Shown: in pieces, positions 1-12,211 of the stretch
How positions within the stretch are numbered: position 1 is the stretch's first letter
Layout of the letters: each line of letters begins with the position of its first letter
Translations under genes and position numbers: made by a program
Origin: Erinaceus europaeus
Taxonomy: Eukaryota; Chordata; Mammalia; Eulipotyphla; Erinaceidae
Direction: 5' to 3'
Length of the DNA: 64,000 bases
Assembly (NCBI RefSeq): GCF_950295315.1
Contig: NC_080162.1
Span: 68,671,760 to 68,735,759, forward strand
The notes under the pieces: generated by a model
Told to the model about the DNA's origin: nothing
Seen by the model: only the letters and a program-made list of their open reading frames with translations
The model's database searches: none

Positions 1-111
1 TTGACACAGGCTTCAAGGAATTAAAAAACTACAATACAGTAAAGGCTGGGGTAGGAAGATCAGAGGTATATGTAAATCTAGAGTGATTACCAATGAGACT
101 TGTAAGCCTAG

Positions 112-318
112 AATAGTTTCTAAATCTTGGTGCTATTAACATTTGGGGTCAGATAATTCTTTGTTGTGAGGAACTGCATTTTAGAATGTTTCCAGCATCC
201 CAAGTATTCAACTCCCTATTTCTACCCCGCCAAGGTCATGACAACCAAAAACGTTTCCAAACATAACCAAGTGTCCCCTGAAGGGTAAAACATTGCCCTT
301 CAGATCTCAGAAAGTAAT
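112..318 (-). mobile_element. MER20: MER20-like hAT-Charlie DNA transposon remnant
   Basis: The text 'acatttggggtcagataattctttgttgtg' region followed by 'gacaaccaaaaacgtttccaaacat' and 'gtcccctgaagggtaaaa' is the reverse complement of the MER20 consensus as I recall it. Length is close to the full ~219 bp. It is a non-autonomous relic with no coding capacity. Divergence is clear, as expected for an ancient eutherian repeat. Confidence 0.85.
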
Positions 319-506
319 TGTTCTTCACTTACATATTATTGTTAACTACATAATTCTGGCTGAAATATCTTATTGTGTAATCAATCAACACATCTCCATC
401 CAGATCAGTCAGTATCCAAAGGCCACTTGTATTATGACCCATCCTATTTCAACAAGGCACCTACTGTCATTTCTGTGTTATAAACCCAGCCTTGAAAGTA
501 GTTTAT

Positions 507-844
507 GGGGGTCCGGGCGGTAGCACAGCGGGTAAAGCACACACGGCGCAAGGCGTAAGGATCCCGGTACGAGCCCCGGGCTACCCACTTGCAAGGGAGT
601 CGTTTCACAGGCGGTGAAGGTAGGTCTGCAGGTGTCTTTCTCTTCCCCCTCTGTTTTCCCCTTCTCTCTCCATTTCTCTCTGTCCTATCCAACAACAATA
701 ACAACAATAATGGTAACAACAACAAAGATTAACAACAAGGGCAACAAAAGAAAAAAAATGGCTTTCAGGAGCAGTGGATTCGTGGTGCAGGCACTGAGCC
801 CCAGCAATAACCCTGGAGGCAAAAAACAAAAAAAAAAAACAAAG
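507..844 (+). mobile_element. B-type ERI SINE (full, with 3' module)
   Basis: tRNA-like head with box A at 'tagcacagcgg' and a box B variant 'ggtacgagccc', CT-rich centre, AAC-rich linker, then the 3' module ending 'ccctggaggc' and an A-rich tail. Transcribed by pol III when young; noncoding. Apparent frames across it on both strands are not genes. Confidence 0.93.
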
Positions 845-855
845 TAGCATATGTG

Positions 856-978
856 GGGTGGGGGTATAGCATAAAGGTTATGCAAAGATACTCTCATGCC
901 TGAGGCTCTTAAGTCCCAGGTTCAATCCCCTACACTGCCATAAGCCAGAGCTGAGCAGTGCTCTGGTAAAAAAAAAAA
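856..978 (+). mobile_element. C-type short tRNA-derived SINE with 15-bp TSD
   Basis: Head 'tatagcataaaggttatgcaaag', box B 'ggttcaatccc', end 'gagctgagcagtgctctggt' and poly(A). Flanked by a perfect direct repeat aaagtagcatatgtg (841-855 and 979-993), so the boundaries are exact and the insertion is fairly recent. Confidence 0.93.
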
Positions 979-1172
979 AAAGTAGCATATGTGTGTGTTC
1001 AAAAGAGAATATTTACTAATATAAAGGACTATGAATAAGGTGACAGTAAATTCTCCAAGATATCATATGTCCAAACTGACTTAGAAACATTTCATACCAA
1101 CAATCCAACTGAATACAAAAGAGGTTTCCATTAGACAAGGTTTTTTTTGTTTGTTTGTTTTTTAAAAAGGAG

Positions 1173-1392
1173 GGGCCAGGTGGTGGCACACCTGGTTGAA
1201 CGCACACATTACAGTGCACAAGGACCTGGGTTCGAGCCCCCAGTCCCCACCTGCATGGGGAAAACTTTGCAAGTGGTGAAGCAATACTGCAGTGTCTCTC
1301 TGTCTCTCTCCCTCTCTAACTCCCCATTCCCTCTTGATTTCTGGCTGTCTCTATACAATAAATAAAATAAATATAATAATAAAAAAAATTTT
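1173..1392 (+). mobile_element. A-type ERI SINE
   Basis: 'ggggccaggtggtggcacacctgg' head, box B 'ggttcgagccc', CT-rich centre, 'gatttctggctgtctctatac' then an AATAAA-bearing A-rich tail. Noncoding. Confidence 0.93.
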
Positions 1393-1394
1393 AA

Positions 1395-1680
1395 GGAGAT
1401 GGAGAAAAGTGGTGAGGGAGAGGAGTAAAACAAATAGTGGAGTTGCAGATGCTACCATGATGCCAACCTGACTTCCCCAGAGAGAGAACCTCACCAATGT
1501 ACCCTAGATTCCCACCTCTCCAGAGCCCTGCCACACTAGGGAAAGATAGGGACAAACCGGGAGTATGGATCGACCTGCCAATGCCCATGTTCAGCAGGGA
1601 AGCAGTTTCAGAAGCCAGGCCTTTAAAATTCTTCTCCCCTAACCTTGAGGTTGTCCTTGTTCATGCACTAAAATCATGAT
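1395..1680 (+). mobile_element. Fragment of A-tailed family R (probable L1 3' end), diverged
   Basis: Shares the order 'ttgcagatgctaccatgatgccaacctgacttcccc', 'ctagggaaagatagggacaaac', 'atgcccatgttcagcagggaagcag' with the last third of the 1.25-kb copies at 2851 and 42329. Older and lacking the 3' terminus. Confidence 0.75.
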
Positions 1681-1922
1681 TCTTATTCTTGAATAAAAAC
1701 CTCCCGAATTATATTATACCCAATTTTTTTCAGGCCAACTGTACTTAGCCAGGTCTATGTCATTTCTCTATACTGAATAACTCTAACTAGAAAGTTAATT
1801 TTAATACAACAGCCTTTTTATCAGCTCTATAGCTAGATGGAAAGGAATTTCTATTTAAAAACAAAACAAAACAAAACTAGCCCTCAAAACCTAGAAATCT
1901 TAGGCCTAAAGATTCCATTTTA

Positions 1923-2850
<928 letters not shown>

Positions 2851-4105
2851 TTCCTGGGCCAGTGGGGGGTGGGACTGGGCAGGAGGGATGGGTCACAGTC
2901 CTTTGGTGGTGGGAATGGTGTTAATGTACACTCCTAGCAAAATGTAGACATATAAATCAGTAGTTAATTAATATGAGAGGGGGAAAATCAATTGTATGTC
3001 TCAAAGTTTCTCAAAACACAAACTGAATCCTTTTAATATATAGGCTGTGTATTTGATATGCGGACTCTCTCAAAAGCCTAGACCAAGTAGATTAGAAGCA
3101 TCCAATAGCACAGCTATATACAAGATACTGGATACTGTACAGCAAACCATAACAAAAGGACTTTTCAAAGTTAACCCAATTACCAAATAATGTGATGATA
3201 ACATTAACTATCGATTGTCTTTTTGAACCCTAAGACAGCAGGAACCTCACATCTCCACTATAGAGCCCCTACTTCCCCCAGTCCTGGAACCCTTGGATAG
3301 GGCCCACTTTCCCATATGCATCTCCCAATCCAAACCAAATAATATTGCATCCGCCGATCACAACCTAACCAACGCAACGATTGCCACCTCAACATGCTTC
3401 ACTTCAGACTGTGTCCAGAGACTTCACGTGTGGAATGACAACCCTTCAGCTTCATTACTCGGGTGAGACCTTTCCTTTAATAGTACACTCTAATTTCATC
3501 TCAGGTAGTTCACTTTCTAACAAAGTCCCATAACCTAGATATACACCAGTTTCTGTGAGAGAGAGCTTATGTGCACACGTATCCATAAACTACTGCAAAA
3601 TATATACCTGAAAGCAGGACTACACTAGAGTTTACAGTGAGTACCTCCCTAACACTTGCTCTCCACTATTCCAAGCTTGGGATCCATGATTGCTCAACAA
3701 ATTGTTTGGCTTCATAGGTTAACTCTCTTTTCAATCACCAGGTTCCAGATGCCACCAGGATGCTGGCTAGGCTTCCCTGGATTGAAGACCCCACCAATGT
3801 GTCCCGGAGCTCAGCTTCCCCAGAGTCACACCCTACTAGGGAAAGAGAGAGGCAGACTGGGGGTATGGACCGACCAGTCAACGCCCATGTTCAGCGGGGA
3901 AGCAATTACAGAAGCCAGACCTTCTACCTTCTGCAACCCTCAACGACCCTGGGTCCATGCTCCCAGAGGGATAGAGAATGGGAAAGCTATCAGGGGAGGG
4001 GGTGGGTTATGGGGATTGGGTGTTGGGAATTGTGTGGAGTTGTACCCCTCCTACCTTATGCTTTTGTTCACTAATCCTTTCTTAAATAAAAAATTAAAAA
4101 AAAAA
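2851..4105 (+). repeat. Family R copy 1 (1.25-kb A-tailed retroelement segment)
   Basis: Nearly collinear with 42329-43580 from 'ttcctgggccagtggggggtgg' through 'ctttcttaaataaaaaatt'. It ends in AATAAA plus poly(A), the mark of a polyadenylated transcript. Overlapping frames in the last 450 bp (3656-4192, 3760-4074) recur in every copy but show no recognisable domain and no clear coding bias; I treat them as noncoding. Probable L1-lineage 3'UTR. Confidence 0.85.
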
Positions 4106-4120
4106 AAAGATTCCATTTTA

Positions 4121-4482
4121 GACGTGGAATTTTCTGCTTTCCCAAGTGACAGTAGAGCATGTACCAGCTTCTCCACCTGTTCACTAAGATGAGGCAGACT
4201 CTGCAAGTCTCCTATTCACCTACTATTCCCTTCTATAATAGAGAAGATTTAAGTCACTGAAAGTGCAAAAAAAAAAAAAAAAAACCTACTTCCTGGAAAA
4301 AGTTCTTGAAGTGCCACAACCTCATTGACATGATAGGAATAATTCCTTTGTTCCTCCATGTAAATTACTTTAGTGAACAAGCACTCATCATTCAGCATCC
4401 ATATTATCTCTGAGTACAGTTTTTGGTACAGAGTAGTCAGTCAATAAATGGTAAAAGTTGTTTAGGGGATGTATTATTACTA
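4121..4482. other. No gene seen; unique sequence
   Basis: AT-rich sequence with a poly(A) run at 4266-4284. No repeat or coding signal recognised. Confidence 0.5.
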
Positions 4483-4640
4483 CTTACCATCTACTGAACA
4501 TTCATTATGCTACAGATATTGGTCCAAACACTGTGAACATTTTATTTCATTTATACTTCACATCAACCTCAAATTTTAATAAATATAAAGACTACTATTA
4601 TCACTGGTTACAGATGATGGCTAGAAGATTAAATATTCCT
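4483..4640 (+). mobile_element. MIR: MIR-type ancient SINE remnant
   Basis: 'ctactgaacattcattatgc', 'aaacactgtgaacattttatttcatttata', 'tattatcactggttacagatgatgg' follow the MIR core order (tactgagcac..., cactgtgaac..., tcctcacaac..., ttacagatgagg). Strongly decayed. Confidence 0.7.
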
Positions 4641-5300
4641 GTTCTGGGAAGATAACATAATGGTATAAAAAAATAAAAAAAAACTTGACTAAAGGGTCTC
4701 TCTTCACCACCATCTCTCCAGGATTTTAGTCAAAAGACTTCCTTAAAATGTACTTCAAACATTTTCTTTCCCTATTGCATAGTGGAGCCCGAAATTAGTA
4801 GTAATTCATTCTTTGTTTTTTTTTAGTGCTCCTCTGTTCTAAGCCATGGCTCTATTTTTGAACATATGATCTGCCAGATGCTGGAAGTCATTCAAAGATA
4901 TGACTAAGATATGATTTTACCCTTTGAGATCTTCCCAAAAGGAAACCAAGAGATGCCCAACACAACAAGGAGACATGAGCCATAAACTTAGGGAGCCAAG
5001 AAGAGAAACTAACTCTGCCTAAGGCTCTGAAGGAAATGGAACTTAAACTAAGTTTTGATGAGGAGTAGGAATTGGTCAGCACTGGGAAAGAGGAGAATGT
5101 GGAGTTTTCTGATCAAAGGAAATAGTCTCTTATAAAAGTCACACATTCACTTTTATACCATGTATTCACTCATTTTTGGGGAAAAAAAATAAAAAAGAAC
5201 ATTTCCACAGATAGACAACACTGCCAGATACAGCAATAGGTGCTGAAGATCCAGACACGAATAAAAGGCTAAAGTGGGGCCTTCCCTCATGGACCTAACA
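4641..5300. other. Unique sequence; possible ancient repeat near 5225-5300
   Basis: No gene. The stretch 'ggtgctgaagatccagacacgaataaaaggc...ccctcatggacc' resembles an old mammalian interspersed repeat (MIR/L2 class), too decayed to name. Confidence 0.4.
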
Positions 5301-5350
5301 TATTTTATTTTATTTTATTTTATTTTATTTTATTTTATTTTATTTTATTT
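5301..5350. repeat. (ATTTT)n microsatellite
   Basis: About ten uninterrupted pentamers abut the tail of a minus-strand SINE, so the array is an expanded SINE tail. Confidence 0.95.
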
Positions 5351-5670
5351 GCCTCCAGGGGAATTACTGGGGCTCGGTGCCTGCACTACAAATCCACTGC
5401 TCCTGGATGCCCTTTTTTCCCTTCTGTTGCCCTTGTTTATCGTAGTTGTTGTTGTCATTGTTGTCGCTGATGTTGGATAAGACAGAGAGAAATTGAGAGA
5501 GGAGGGGATGACAGAGAGGGGGAGAGAAAGACACCTGTAGACCTGCTTCACCGCTTGGGAAGCGCCCCCCCTGCAGGTGGGGAGCCAGGGGCTCCAACCA
5601 GGATAGTTATGCGGGTCCTTGCTCTTTGCGCCATAAGCGCTTAACCCCCTGCACTACCACCGAGCTCCCA
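5351..5670 (-). mobile_element. B-type ERI SINE (with 3' module)
   Basis: Antisense order: 'gcctccagggga', 'ggctcggtgcctgcac', GTT-rich linker, GA-rich centre, 'ctgcaggtggggagcc', and complement of box A near 5645. Imperfect target duplication 'acctaacata' / 'acttaacatt' flanks tail and head. Confidence 0.93.
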
Positions 5671-5679
5671 GACTTAACA

Positions 5680-6019
5680 TTTTAATGAGGGATAGGTTCA
5701 TAGTGAATTTCCAAAAGCACCCAACATATGCCTTTGTGCATATGCCTTATTCTCCTTCCTCCCATGAAGAAGTGGGGCTTGTGTCTTTTTCTTGGAATTT
5801 GAGCAGAGACTATGACTGTTTTGACCAATCAAATCTGGATACAGTTCTGTTCTGAGATAGTCAATTCGGATATTGATAAGACACAGCGGTTTCTACTCTC
5901 TCCATTTTGGAACCTAGGGTGGCCACATAAGGTATGCAGGCTCTCATTCTGGAAGTGAGATACAGTATATAACTCACTGCACACACCACCTGACTATAGC
6001 TGAACTGAAAAGTCTATTC
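5680..6019. other. Unique sequence, nothing recognised
   Basis: No repeat family, coding frame or regulatory motif that I can support. Confidence 0.5.
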
Positions 6020-6020
6020 A

Positions 6021-6234
6021 GGGCTGGGTGGTGGTGCACGAGATAGAGCAAACATGTTATCATAGCTAGGACCCGGATTCACGCTCCCTGTCCCCACCTG
6101 CAGGGGGAAAGCTTCACAAGCAGTGAAGTAGTGCTACAGGTATCTCCTTCTCCCTCCGTACCTCCCCCTTCCCTACTAACTTTTCTCTATCTCTATCCAA
6201 TAAGTTAATTAATTAAATTTTTTAAAATAAAATA
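6021..6234 (+). mobile_element. A-type SINE with 15-bp TSD
   Basis: Diverged A-type body ending 'ctctatccaataag'. Flanked by tgaaaagtctattca (6006-6020) and tgaaaagtctactca (6237-6251), one mismatch. Confidence 0.9.
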
Positions 6235-6252
6235 AATGAAAAGTCTACTCAA

Positions 6253-6520
6253 GAGCCAGGTGGTGATGCACCTGGTAGAGTGCACGTGTTACCACATGCA
6301 AGGACCCAGGTTCAAGGCCCCAGTATCCACCTGCATGGGGGAATCTGTGTAAGCAGAGGTGCACATATCTCTATCTCTTCCTCTCTAGCCCCTTCACTGT
6401 CTGGCTCTCACAAAAAAAAAATAGAAAAAATGACTACTGGAAGCAGTGGTGGTGTCATCGTGCTGGCACCAAGTCCCAGCAATAACCACAGTGGCAGTTT
6501 AAAAAATAATAGTAATAAGG
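6253..6520 (+). mobile_element. Mosaic SINE: A-type head with B-type 3' module
   Basis: Head 'gagccaggtggtgatgcacctgg' is A-type; the 3' part 'ggaagcagtggtggtgtcatcgtgctggcaccaagtcccagcaataaccacagtggcag' is the B module. It shows the module is exchangeable. Confidence 0.85.
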
Positions 6521-6604
6521 CATTTTCAAAAGTATAAATCTTATTCAAATCATGCAACTACTGTTTAACATAACCATTCCACAACTTAATGGCTCAAAGA
6601 AATA

Positions 6605-7100
6605 CTATGTACAGATGGTCCGTGACTTAACAGTGTTTGGACTTACTTTTTGTTTTAATTCAGTGATGGTGTAAAAGTAATACACTTTCAATAGAAACTA
6701 CACTTCAATTTTTTATTTCAGTCTTTACCCAGCTAGCAATATGTAATATGATACTCTCTCATGATACTGGACAACAGCACCCTCAGTCAGCAACAAGATC
6801 ACAAGTGTAAACTAATACTCTCCAGTGTGCTGTACATTAAGGGTGAGAACCCATACAACCATTCTATTTTGCACTTTCAGTATTCTATAAATTACATGAA
6901 TCTGTCAACACGTCCTTATAAAATACACTTTGTGTTGAAGACTTTGTCTTTCTGTAGGGTAGTATGTAGGTGTTCTGAGCCTATGTAAGATAGGCTAGTC
7001 TAAGCATTGGTGTTTGTTATGTTGGGTATATTAAATGCATTTTTGACTTACAATATTTTCAGTTGACAATGGGTTTATCCAGACTTTATAGTAAGTTAAC
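6605..7100 (+). mobile_element. Tigger-like (TcMar) DNA transposon remnant
   Basis: Begins 'cagatggtccgtgacttaac' just after a TA. It contains 'ctagcaatatgtaatatgatactctctcatgatactgg' and 'gtattaaatgcatttttgacttacaatattttcagttgacaatgggtttatcc', which I recognise as the body and 3' arm of a Tigger-type non-autonomous element. Both ends keep 'gacttac'-like complementary text. No transposase frame. Confidence 0.7.
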
Positions 7101-7730
7101 ATTCCCATTTTATTCTTCCATATTCAAATTGGGCAGAACAGGATATCTGCACATGATATTCCATATGGTATGAGCTTGAGTAAACTTGGCTGAAGCTTGG
7201 AAAATTCATATTCAAGCTGCTTCAGTTACATAACTGCCAAAATACTAGATTCTCAGCTAGGACAAAAGCTGCATCTGGCCTGGACCTTTTTAGAGCATAG
7301 CATCTGAGCTCCAAATGTAAATGTCCTAAGAGAGTGGCACAAGAGTCTCCTCACAGACACTGAACAGCTTTTCTGCTATACTCTATTAGTTGGGCAGCTC
7401 ACCATGGCCCATGCTGTTTAGGAAAAAGGGAAATAGAATCCACAATTTGGCCATGTGTGGCAAGATTTTACACTAGCCTGTGGAATGGAAATACTGATGT
7501 GATGTTTGTAACTGCAGAGTCCAAGTAAGACAAGTAATAGAACCAACCAATTAGGTTCAAGTCAGTCAATAAATACTGACATAAAATAAAATGTATGTTG
7601 TCTTAAGTCACTGAGTTTGGAGTCATTTGTAAACAAAGCAAACAGACCACCAGATAGTTAAAAGACATTCTAAGAAATTTGCCTACTTAAATATATAGCC
7701 TGGAATTTCAGGTTCTAAAAAATGTATTAG
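7101..7730. other. Unique sequence, nothing recognised
   Basis: No gene or repeat family that I can name. Confidence 0.45.
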
Positions 7731-7960
7731 GGGGCTAGGTGGTGGCACACCTGGTTGAGTGCACTTGTTACAATATGCAAGGTCCTGGGTTCAAATTCCC
7801 AGTTCCCACCTGCAGAGGAAAGTTTTGCAAGTGATAAAGCAGTATTGAAAGTGTTTCTATGTCTCTCTCCCTCTCTACCGCCCCCTTCGCTCTGGATTTC
7901 TGGCTGTCTCTATCCAACAAGTAAATAAAGATAACACCAAAAAATAAAAAAATATATATT
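7731..7960 (+). mobile_element. A-type ERI SINE
   Basis: 'ggggctaggtggtggcacacctggttgag', box B degraded to 'ggttcaaattccc', 'gatttctggctgtctctatcc' and an A-rich tail. Confidence 0.92.
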
Positions 7961-8734
7961 AGAATATACATTTAACTGAGCATTGGGAAAACAAAGACCA
8001 AGATCTACTCTAATTTAAACATCAACAATAGCTTTCTATTAAGTTTTATTTAATTGTTTGAAATTACTGAAGTAAGTTTACATAAGGATTAATGAGCAGT
8101 TACAAAACCAAGATTTTTTAATGTAAGAATGAAGTTACATTAATGTAAAGAACTGCACAGAGAAAACTCCCAATCCAAAATAGACTTTACAGAGAAACAT
8201 ATAGTTAAAATAACATCTGCCCTTGAAAAACCCCCTCTAAAATCTACAAGTTTTAAGTTAATGAAGCTGGGAGTAGAAGCAAGGGATAGACACTGCAGGA
8301 GCTTAAGTAAAGGCCAGCCCATGGGGACTGTTCAGGCTCTCAAGGAGACTGCTGTAAAGGTTACTATATAAGGCAAAAAAAAAAAAAATGCCTGGGGTCT
8401 CTATTGGCATTAAAAATAGCTTCAATCACCATGGAGACTACAGATAGACTGCTTCTTGATAAGTCTGACAGTTTTTCCCCTAGAATTGGAACAGATCACA
8501 ATTTTTATGTGAGCAGCAGATTAAGTTCATGGCTTGCACTGAAAGTGCACATTGTACAGAAAATAAACATTAGAATCACCCTCAGCCTGATGAGATGTTC
8601 AACCTGAATGCCATATGGGAACTGAAATACATTTAAGGAATAGTATTTCACAATGTCTGCTATTACCACCCTATCATCTGCGGCCCTAGTTAGGGAATCC
8701 TTGGATTCATGCACAAATATGATGGGCCTAGACT
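7961..8734. other. Unique sequence, nothing recognised
   Basis: Includes short frames near 8404-8607 with no family resemblance. No repeat recognised. Confidence 0.45.
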
Positions 8735-9165
8735 TCTAATACCACCATCACTGGTCACTTCCATCAGCAACATTCAGCATAAGCCCTCTTGTGGGCCTCT
8801 ACGGGACCTTGCCCTCAGGACAAAGTAGCAATTATCAGTACTGCACCATGCTCTGAAGGGAGACTGGGTCTTCCTATTCTGCCACTCAAGGAAGACTAAT
8901 CCTGAAATGAGTGCAGCCTTGAATGTTCTCATCTATAACCATCAACTGTCATCCCAGACTACAGGGACTCAGAGGTTACACAGGTTCCTGTGTTAAATAT
9001 AAATACCATATATTTATGGGTCAGGTGGATGGAGCAAACACTTAATTTTATTCACATATTTTCTTCAAGATTGGGAGCTACTGTCTGCCCTAATCCAACT
9101 TTCTAGCCCTTTTCTCAACTCTGACACCATCTTCTCCTTGTCAATATTTTTGTCCAAATATATGT
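8735..9165 (+). mobile_element. Diverged family R / L1 3'-end fragment (5' part)
   Basis: Matches the reverse complement of 38500-38960 in order: 'accaccatcactgg', 'gggaccttgccctca', 'ctgccactcaa', 'gaatgttc', 'gagtgcagcc', 'aactctgacaccatcttc'. Old copy. Confidence 0.7.
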
Positions 9166-9227
9166 TAGCTATCAACTCAAGCAAAAACTATGACAATCAT
9201 AGGCCCCTAGGAAAATACCTAAAACAG

Positions 9228-9750
9228 GGGGTCAGGCAGTAGCTCAGCAGGTTATGTGCACATGGTGCAAAGCACAAGGACCAGTGTAAGGATCCTGGTT
9301 CGAGTCCCCAGCTCCCCACATGCAGGTGAGTCGATTCACAGGCAGTGAAGCAGGTTTCCAGGTGTCTGTCTTTCTCTCCCTCTCTCTGTCTCCCCATCTC
9401 TCTTGATTTCTCTCTGTCCTATCCAACAACAACAATGACAACAACAATAATAATAATAACAACAAGGGTAACAACATGGGCAACAAACACTGCTATAGGT
9501 ATCTCTTTATTTCCCTCAATATCTTTCTTTCTTTCTTTTCCTCAATATCTTTCTATCTCTATCAAAAGGAAGGGAAAGGGGAAGGGTGGGGAAGGGGGAA
9601 AAGTAGGAGAGGAGAAGGGGAGGGGAAAAGGGAAGAGGGACAATTGGAGAGAGGAGGGGAGGGGAGGAAAAATGGCCACTAGCACTGGTGGATTTGTTGT
9701 CTAGTCACTAAGCCCTAGCAATAACACTGGTGGCAAAAATAAATAACCAA
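9228..9750 (+). mobile_element. B-type SINE enlarged by an internal purine-rich expansion
   Basis: Normal head and CT centre to about 9470, then an extra ~200 bp containing CT-rich text and a GGGA/GGAAA-rich block (9566-9670), then the usual 3' module ('ggccactagcactggtggatt' to 'aacactggtggc'). The purine frames (9345-9704, 9476-9682) are low-complexity, not genes. Confidence 0.88.
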
Positions 9751-9924
9751 TGTACATTTGCTGACTACTCTGTGTAGGGCTGCTGACATTACTTTTTTCT
9801 CCAAAGCAATCACAATAAATGTCTTCCATACAAACTATGGAAGGAAGACTCCAGTGTGAAAATTAGTACCTCAGACAAAGCTCTACAGTCCACAGTAAAC
9901 ATGAATAGAAAGAAAAAAAATGAG

Positions 9925-10160
9925 GGGCTGGGTGGTAGTTCAGGGGGCTAAGTGCAGATGGCCCTAAGCGCAAGGGTCAGTGTAAGGATCCCAGTTTGAG
10001 CTTCTGGCTACCCACATGCAGGGAGGTCACTTCACAAGCAAAGCAGGTCTGCAGGTGTCTACCTTTCTCTTACCTGTTCTGTCATCCCCTCATCTCTCGA
10101 TTTCTCTCTGTCCTAGCCAACAACAACAGCAATAACAACAACAACGATAAACAACAAGGG
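9925..10160 (+). mobile_element. B-type SINE, 5' part, split by L1
   Basis: The SINE stops at 'aaacaacaaggg' and resumes at 16311 with 'aaacaaacaaggg' and the 3' module. The 6.15-kb L1 therefore landed inside a pre-existing SINE. Confidence 0.92.
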
Positions 10161-11184
10161 CGCGTTTCCACGTGGGCGGCTTTCACTCACCACCAGAGAC
10201 CGGGAGAGGTGTGGAGGAAGCGTCTAGGGGGCCTCCCCTGGAAATCTTAGGGGCCAGGAGAAAGCCACACAACATTTTCCCAAGCATTACAAGAAGGGCA
10301 CTGTTAACAGGATTCTGTGTCCAGTGAGAATGCTGCTCAGGAAGGCAAGTGAGATGAAGACGTTCTCAGAAGAAGGGAAATTGAATGTAATCTAAAAGAA
10401 GTGCTCAAAGAAGCTGCTGAGACAAGGGAAATGATATCAGAAGGAAACTGAATGGAAAAGTGGAATTGAAAGGTTTGGTATTTGGAATACCAAAGGAGAC
10501 CACCTGGGACAAAAACAAGACAGGACTAGAACAACTTCAGGAACCCACCAAATCACTGGTGAGTGCAAACACGTGTGGCTGGTGGACAGAGAGGAGCCTA
10601 GGTAACAGCCTAGGTAATAGCTGGTAACAGTCTAGCAGTTTATCAGTTGAGACACCACCTCCAGTCTGTTTCAGCAGCTAGGATACAGCTGAAGGGAGGA
10701 GAGGACTCCCCTGAGACTCACCAAGTGCAACTCTGAGTCTCCATTGTTACTTCCCTCATAATCTGGAGCAGCAGCAGGGAGGCCCTGTGCTGACAACAAG
10801 GGACAGAGAACAAACCAGGAAACTCAGAAGACCTATACCTCTGTGTCATAGCAATGGGGTTGTGAAATTCTCTTTGCATAACCACTGGATTATCTCTGCC
10901 GCACCCTGCTTTATCTCTTGGTCAGGAGTCAGTGACTAAGCTAAGAAGCCTATTTATAGTTTAAAAGCCCTCTGGCTCCCATAGCCTACAGGGAAGAAAA
11001 AGAACAAAAGAGGCTTTTAAGCCACTGAGCTCCAAATCAGGGATTAAAATAATATTGAAACAACTGTTAGCTTCCACAACTGTGAACCCTTTAATTACCT
11101 TACTTAGACACAAGTCAATCCAGCCATGAGTGATCAGTAATTTGAAAAGTACTGAGAGAGGGACCTCATAGCATAATATATAAA
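10161..11184 (+). promoter_or_regulatory. L1 5'UTR / internal promoter region
   Basis: Sequence between the upstream TSD and the ORF1 start. It opens with a CpG-bearing stretch ('gcgtttccacgtgggcgg'), as expected of an L1 internal promoter. No coding capacity. Confidence 0.75.
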
Positions 11185-12155
11185 ATGGTTAAACTAACAA
11201 AAAGAAATATTGGAGAAATGAATCAGGACAAGAGTCTAGCCAAAAGCCCCCCAAAAGTTGAAGCACAAAATAATGAGATCAACATCCAAAAGCTAGTTAA
11301 AGAAATAATAACAGGAGTGAGTAGAGTTTGAAAGAATTGTGATCAGGAATACAGAAACAATGAATGAGACCCTGGAAGAAAACACTAATTATCTCAAGGT
11401 TATTAGAGAACTGAAAGTTGAAATAGCTGAGCTAAGAACACAACTAACTGAACAAGCTAAAACAGTATCAGAACAGGGTAACAAAATAGATGAACTATGG
11501 AAAACAGTAGAGGAGAGAGAGAATAGAATCAATGAGGCTGAAGACAGAATTAGCAAGATCAAGGACAAATTAGAGACAACTAAAAAAGAAATAAGAGATC
11601 TCAAAAAGAGATTAAGAGATACTGAAAACAACAACAGAGACCTATGGGATGATTTCAAAGGAAACAATATACACATTATTGGCTTACCAGAGAAAGAAAG
11701 AGGGAGAGGAAGAAAGCATTCGTCAGGCCATAATAGCTGAAAACTTCTCTAGTCTAGACAACATCAAAGACATAAAGGTTCAAGAAGCCCAAAGGGTCCC
11801 AAACAGAATTCACCTAGACTTAAAGACACCAAGACACATCATATTTAGAGTGGAAAGGAATGAGGATAAAGAAAGGATCCTGAAGGCTGCAAGAGAAAAA
11901 CAAAGAGTCACCTACAGAGGAAAACCCATAGGATTAGCAGCAGACTTCTCCACACAAACACTGCAGGCCAGAAGAAAATGGCAAGATATCTATCGAGTAT
12001 TTAATGAGAAAGGCTTTCAACCAAGACTACTGTATGCTGCTAGACTGTCATTCAGACTAGATGGAGGCATCAAAACCTTCTCAGACAAGCAACAGTTGAA
12101 GGAATCAACTATCACCAAGCCTGAGCTTAGAGAAGTTCTGAAAGGTCTCCTATAA
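11185..12155 (+). pseudogene. ORF1p: L1 ORF1 (RNA-binding chaperone), frameshifted
   Basis: Translation starts at ATG 11185 and meets a stop near 11328. The coiled-coil domain continues in another frame from 11339 (heptad-rich E/K/L/I residues to about 11650), and the RRM/C-terminal domain in a third frame from about 11700 to the stop at 12155. The C-terminus shows 'GGIKTFSDKQQLKE' and 'LREVLKGLL', typical of mammalian L1 ORF1p. At least two frameshifts make it non-functional. In life ORF1p forms trimers that coat L1 RNA. Confidence 0.93.
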
Positions 12156-12211
12156 ACAGTCAGACCACCATAAATAGGCCATATATCAGGACACTCTAAA
12201 ACTCATAAAGA

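Noticed and set aside
507..844. tRNA gene-like boxes A and B here and in dozens of similar places
   Set aside because: They belong to dispersed tRNA-derived SINEs with CT-rich bodies and A-rich tails; none forms a complete tRNA cloverleaf gene.
3656..4192. 178-codon frame as a possible host gene
   Set aside because: It lies in the 3' end of a retroelement family repeated in the window. Listed as a finding only because it recurs.
9345..9704. 119-codon open frame
   Set aside because: Runs through a SINE and a GGGA-rich expansion; composition is low-complexity.
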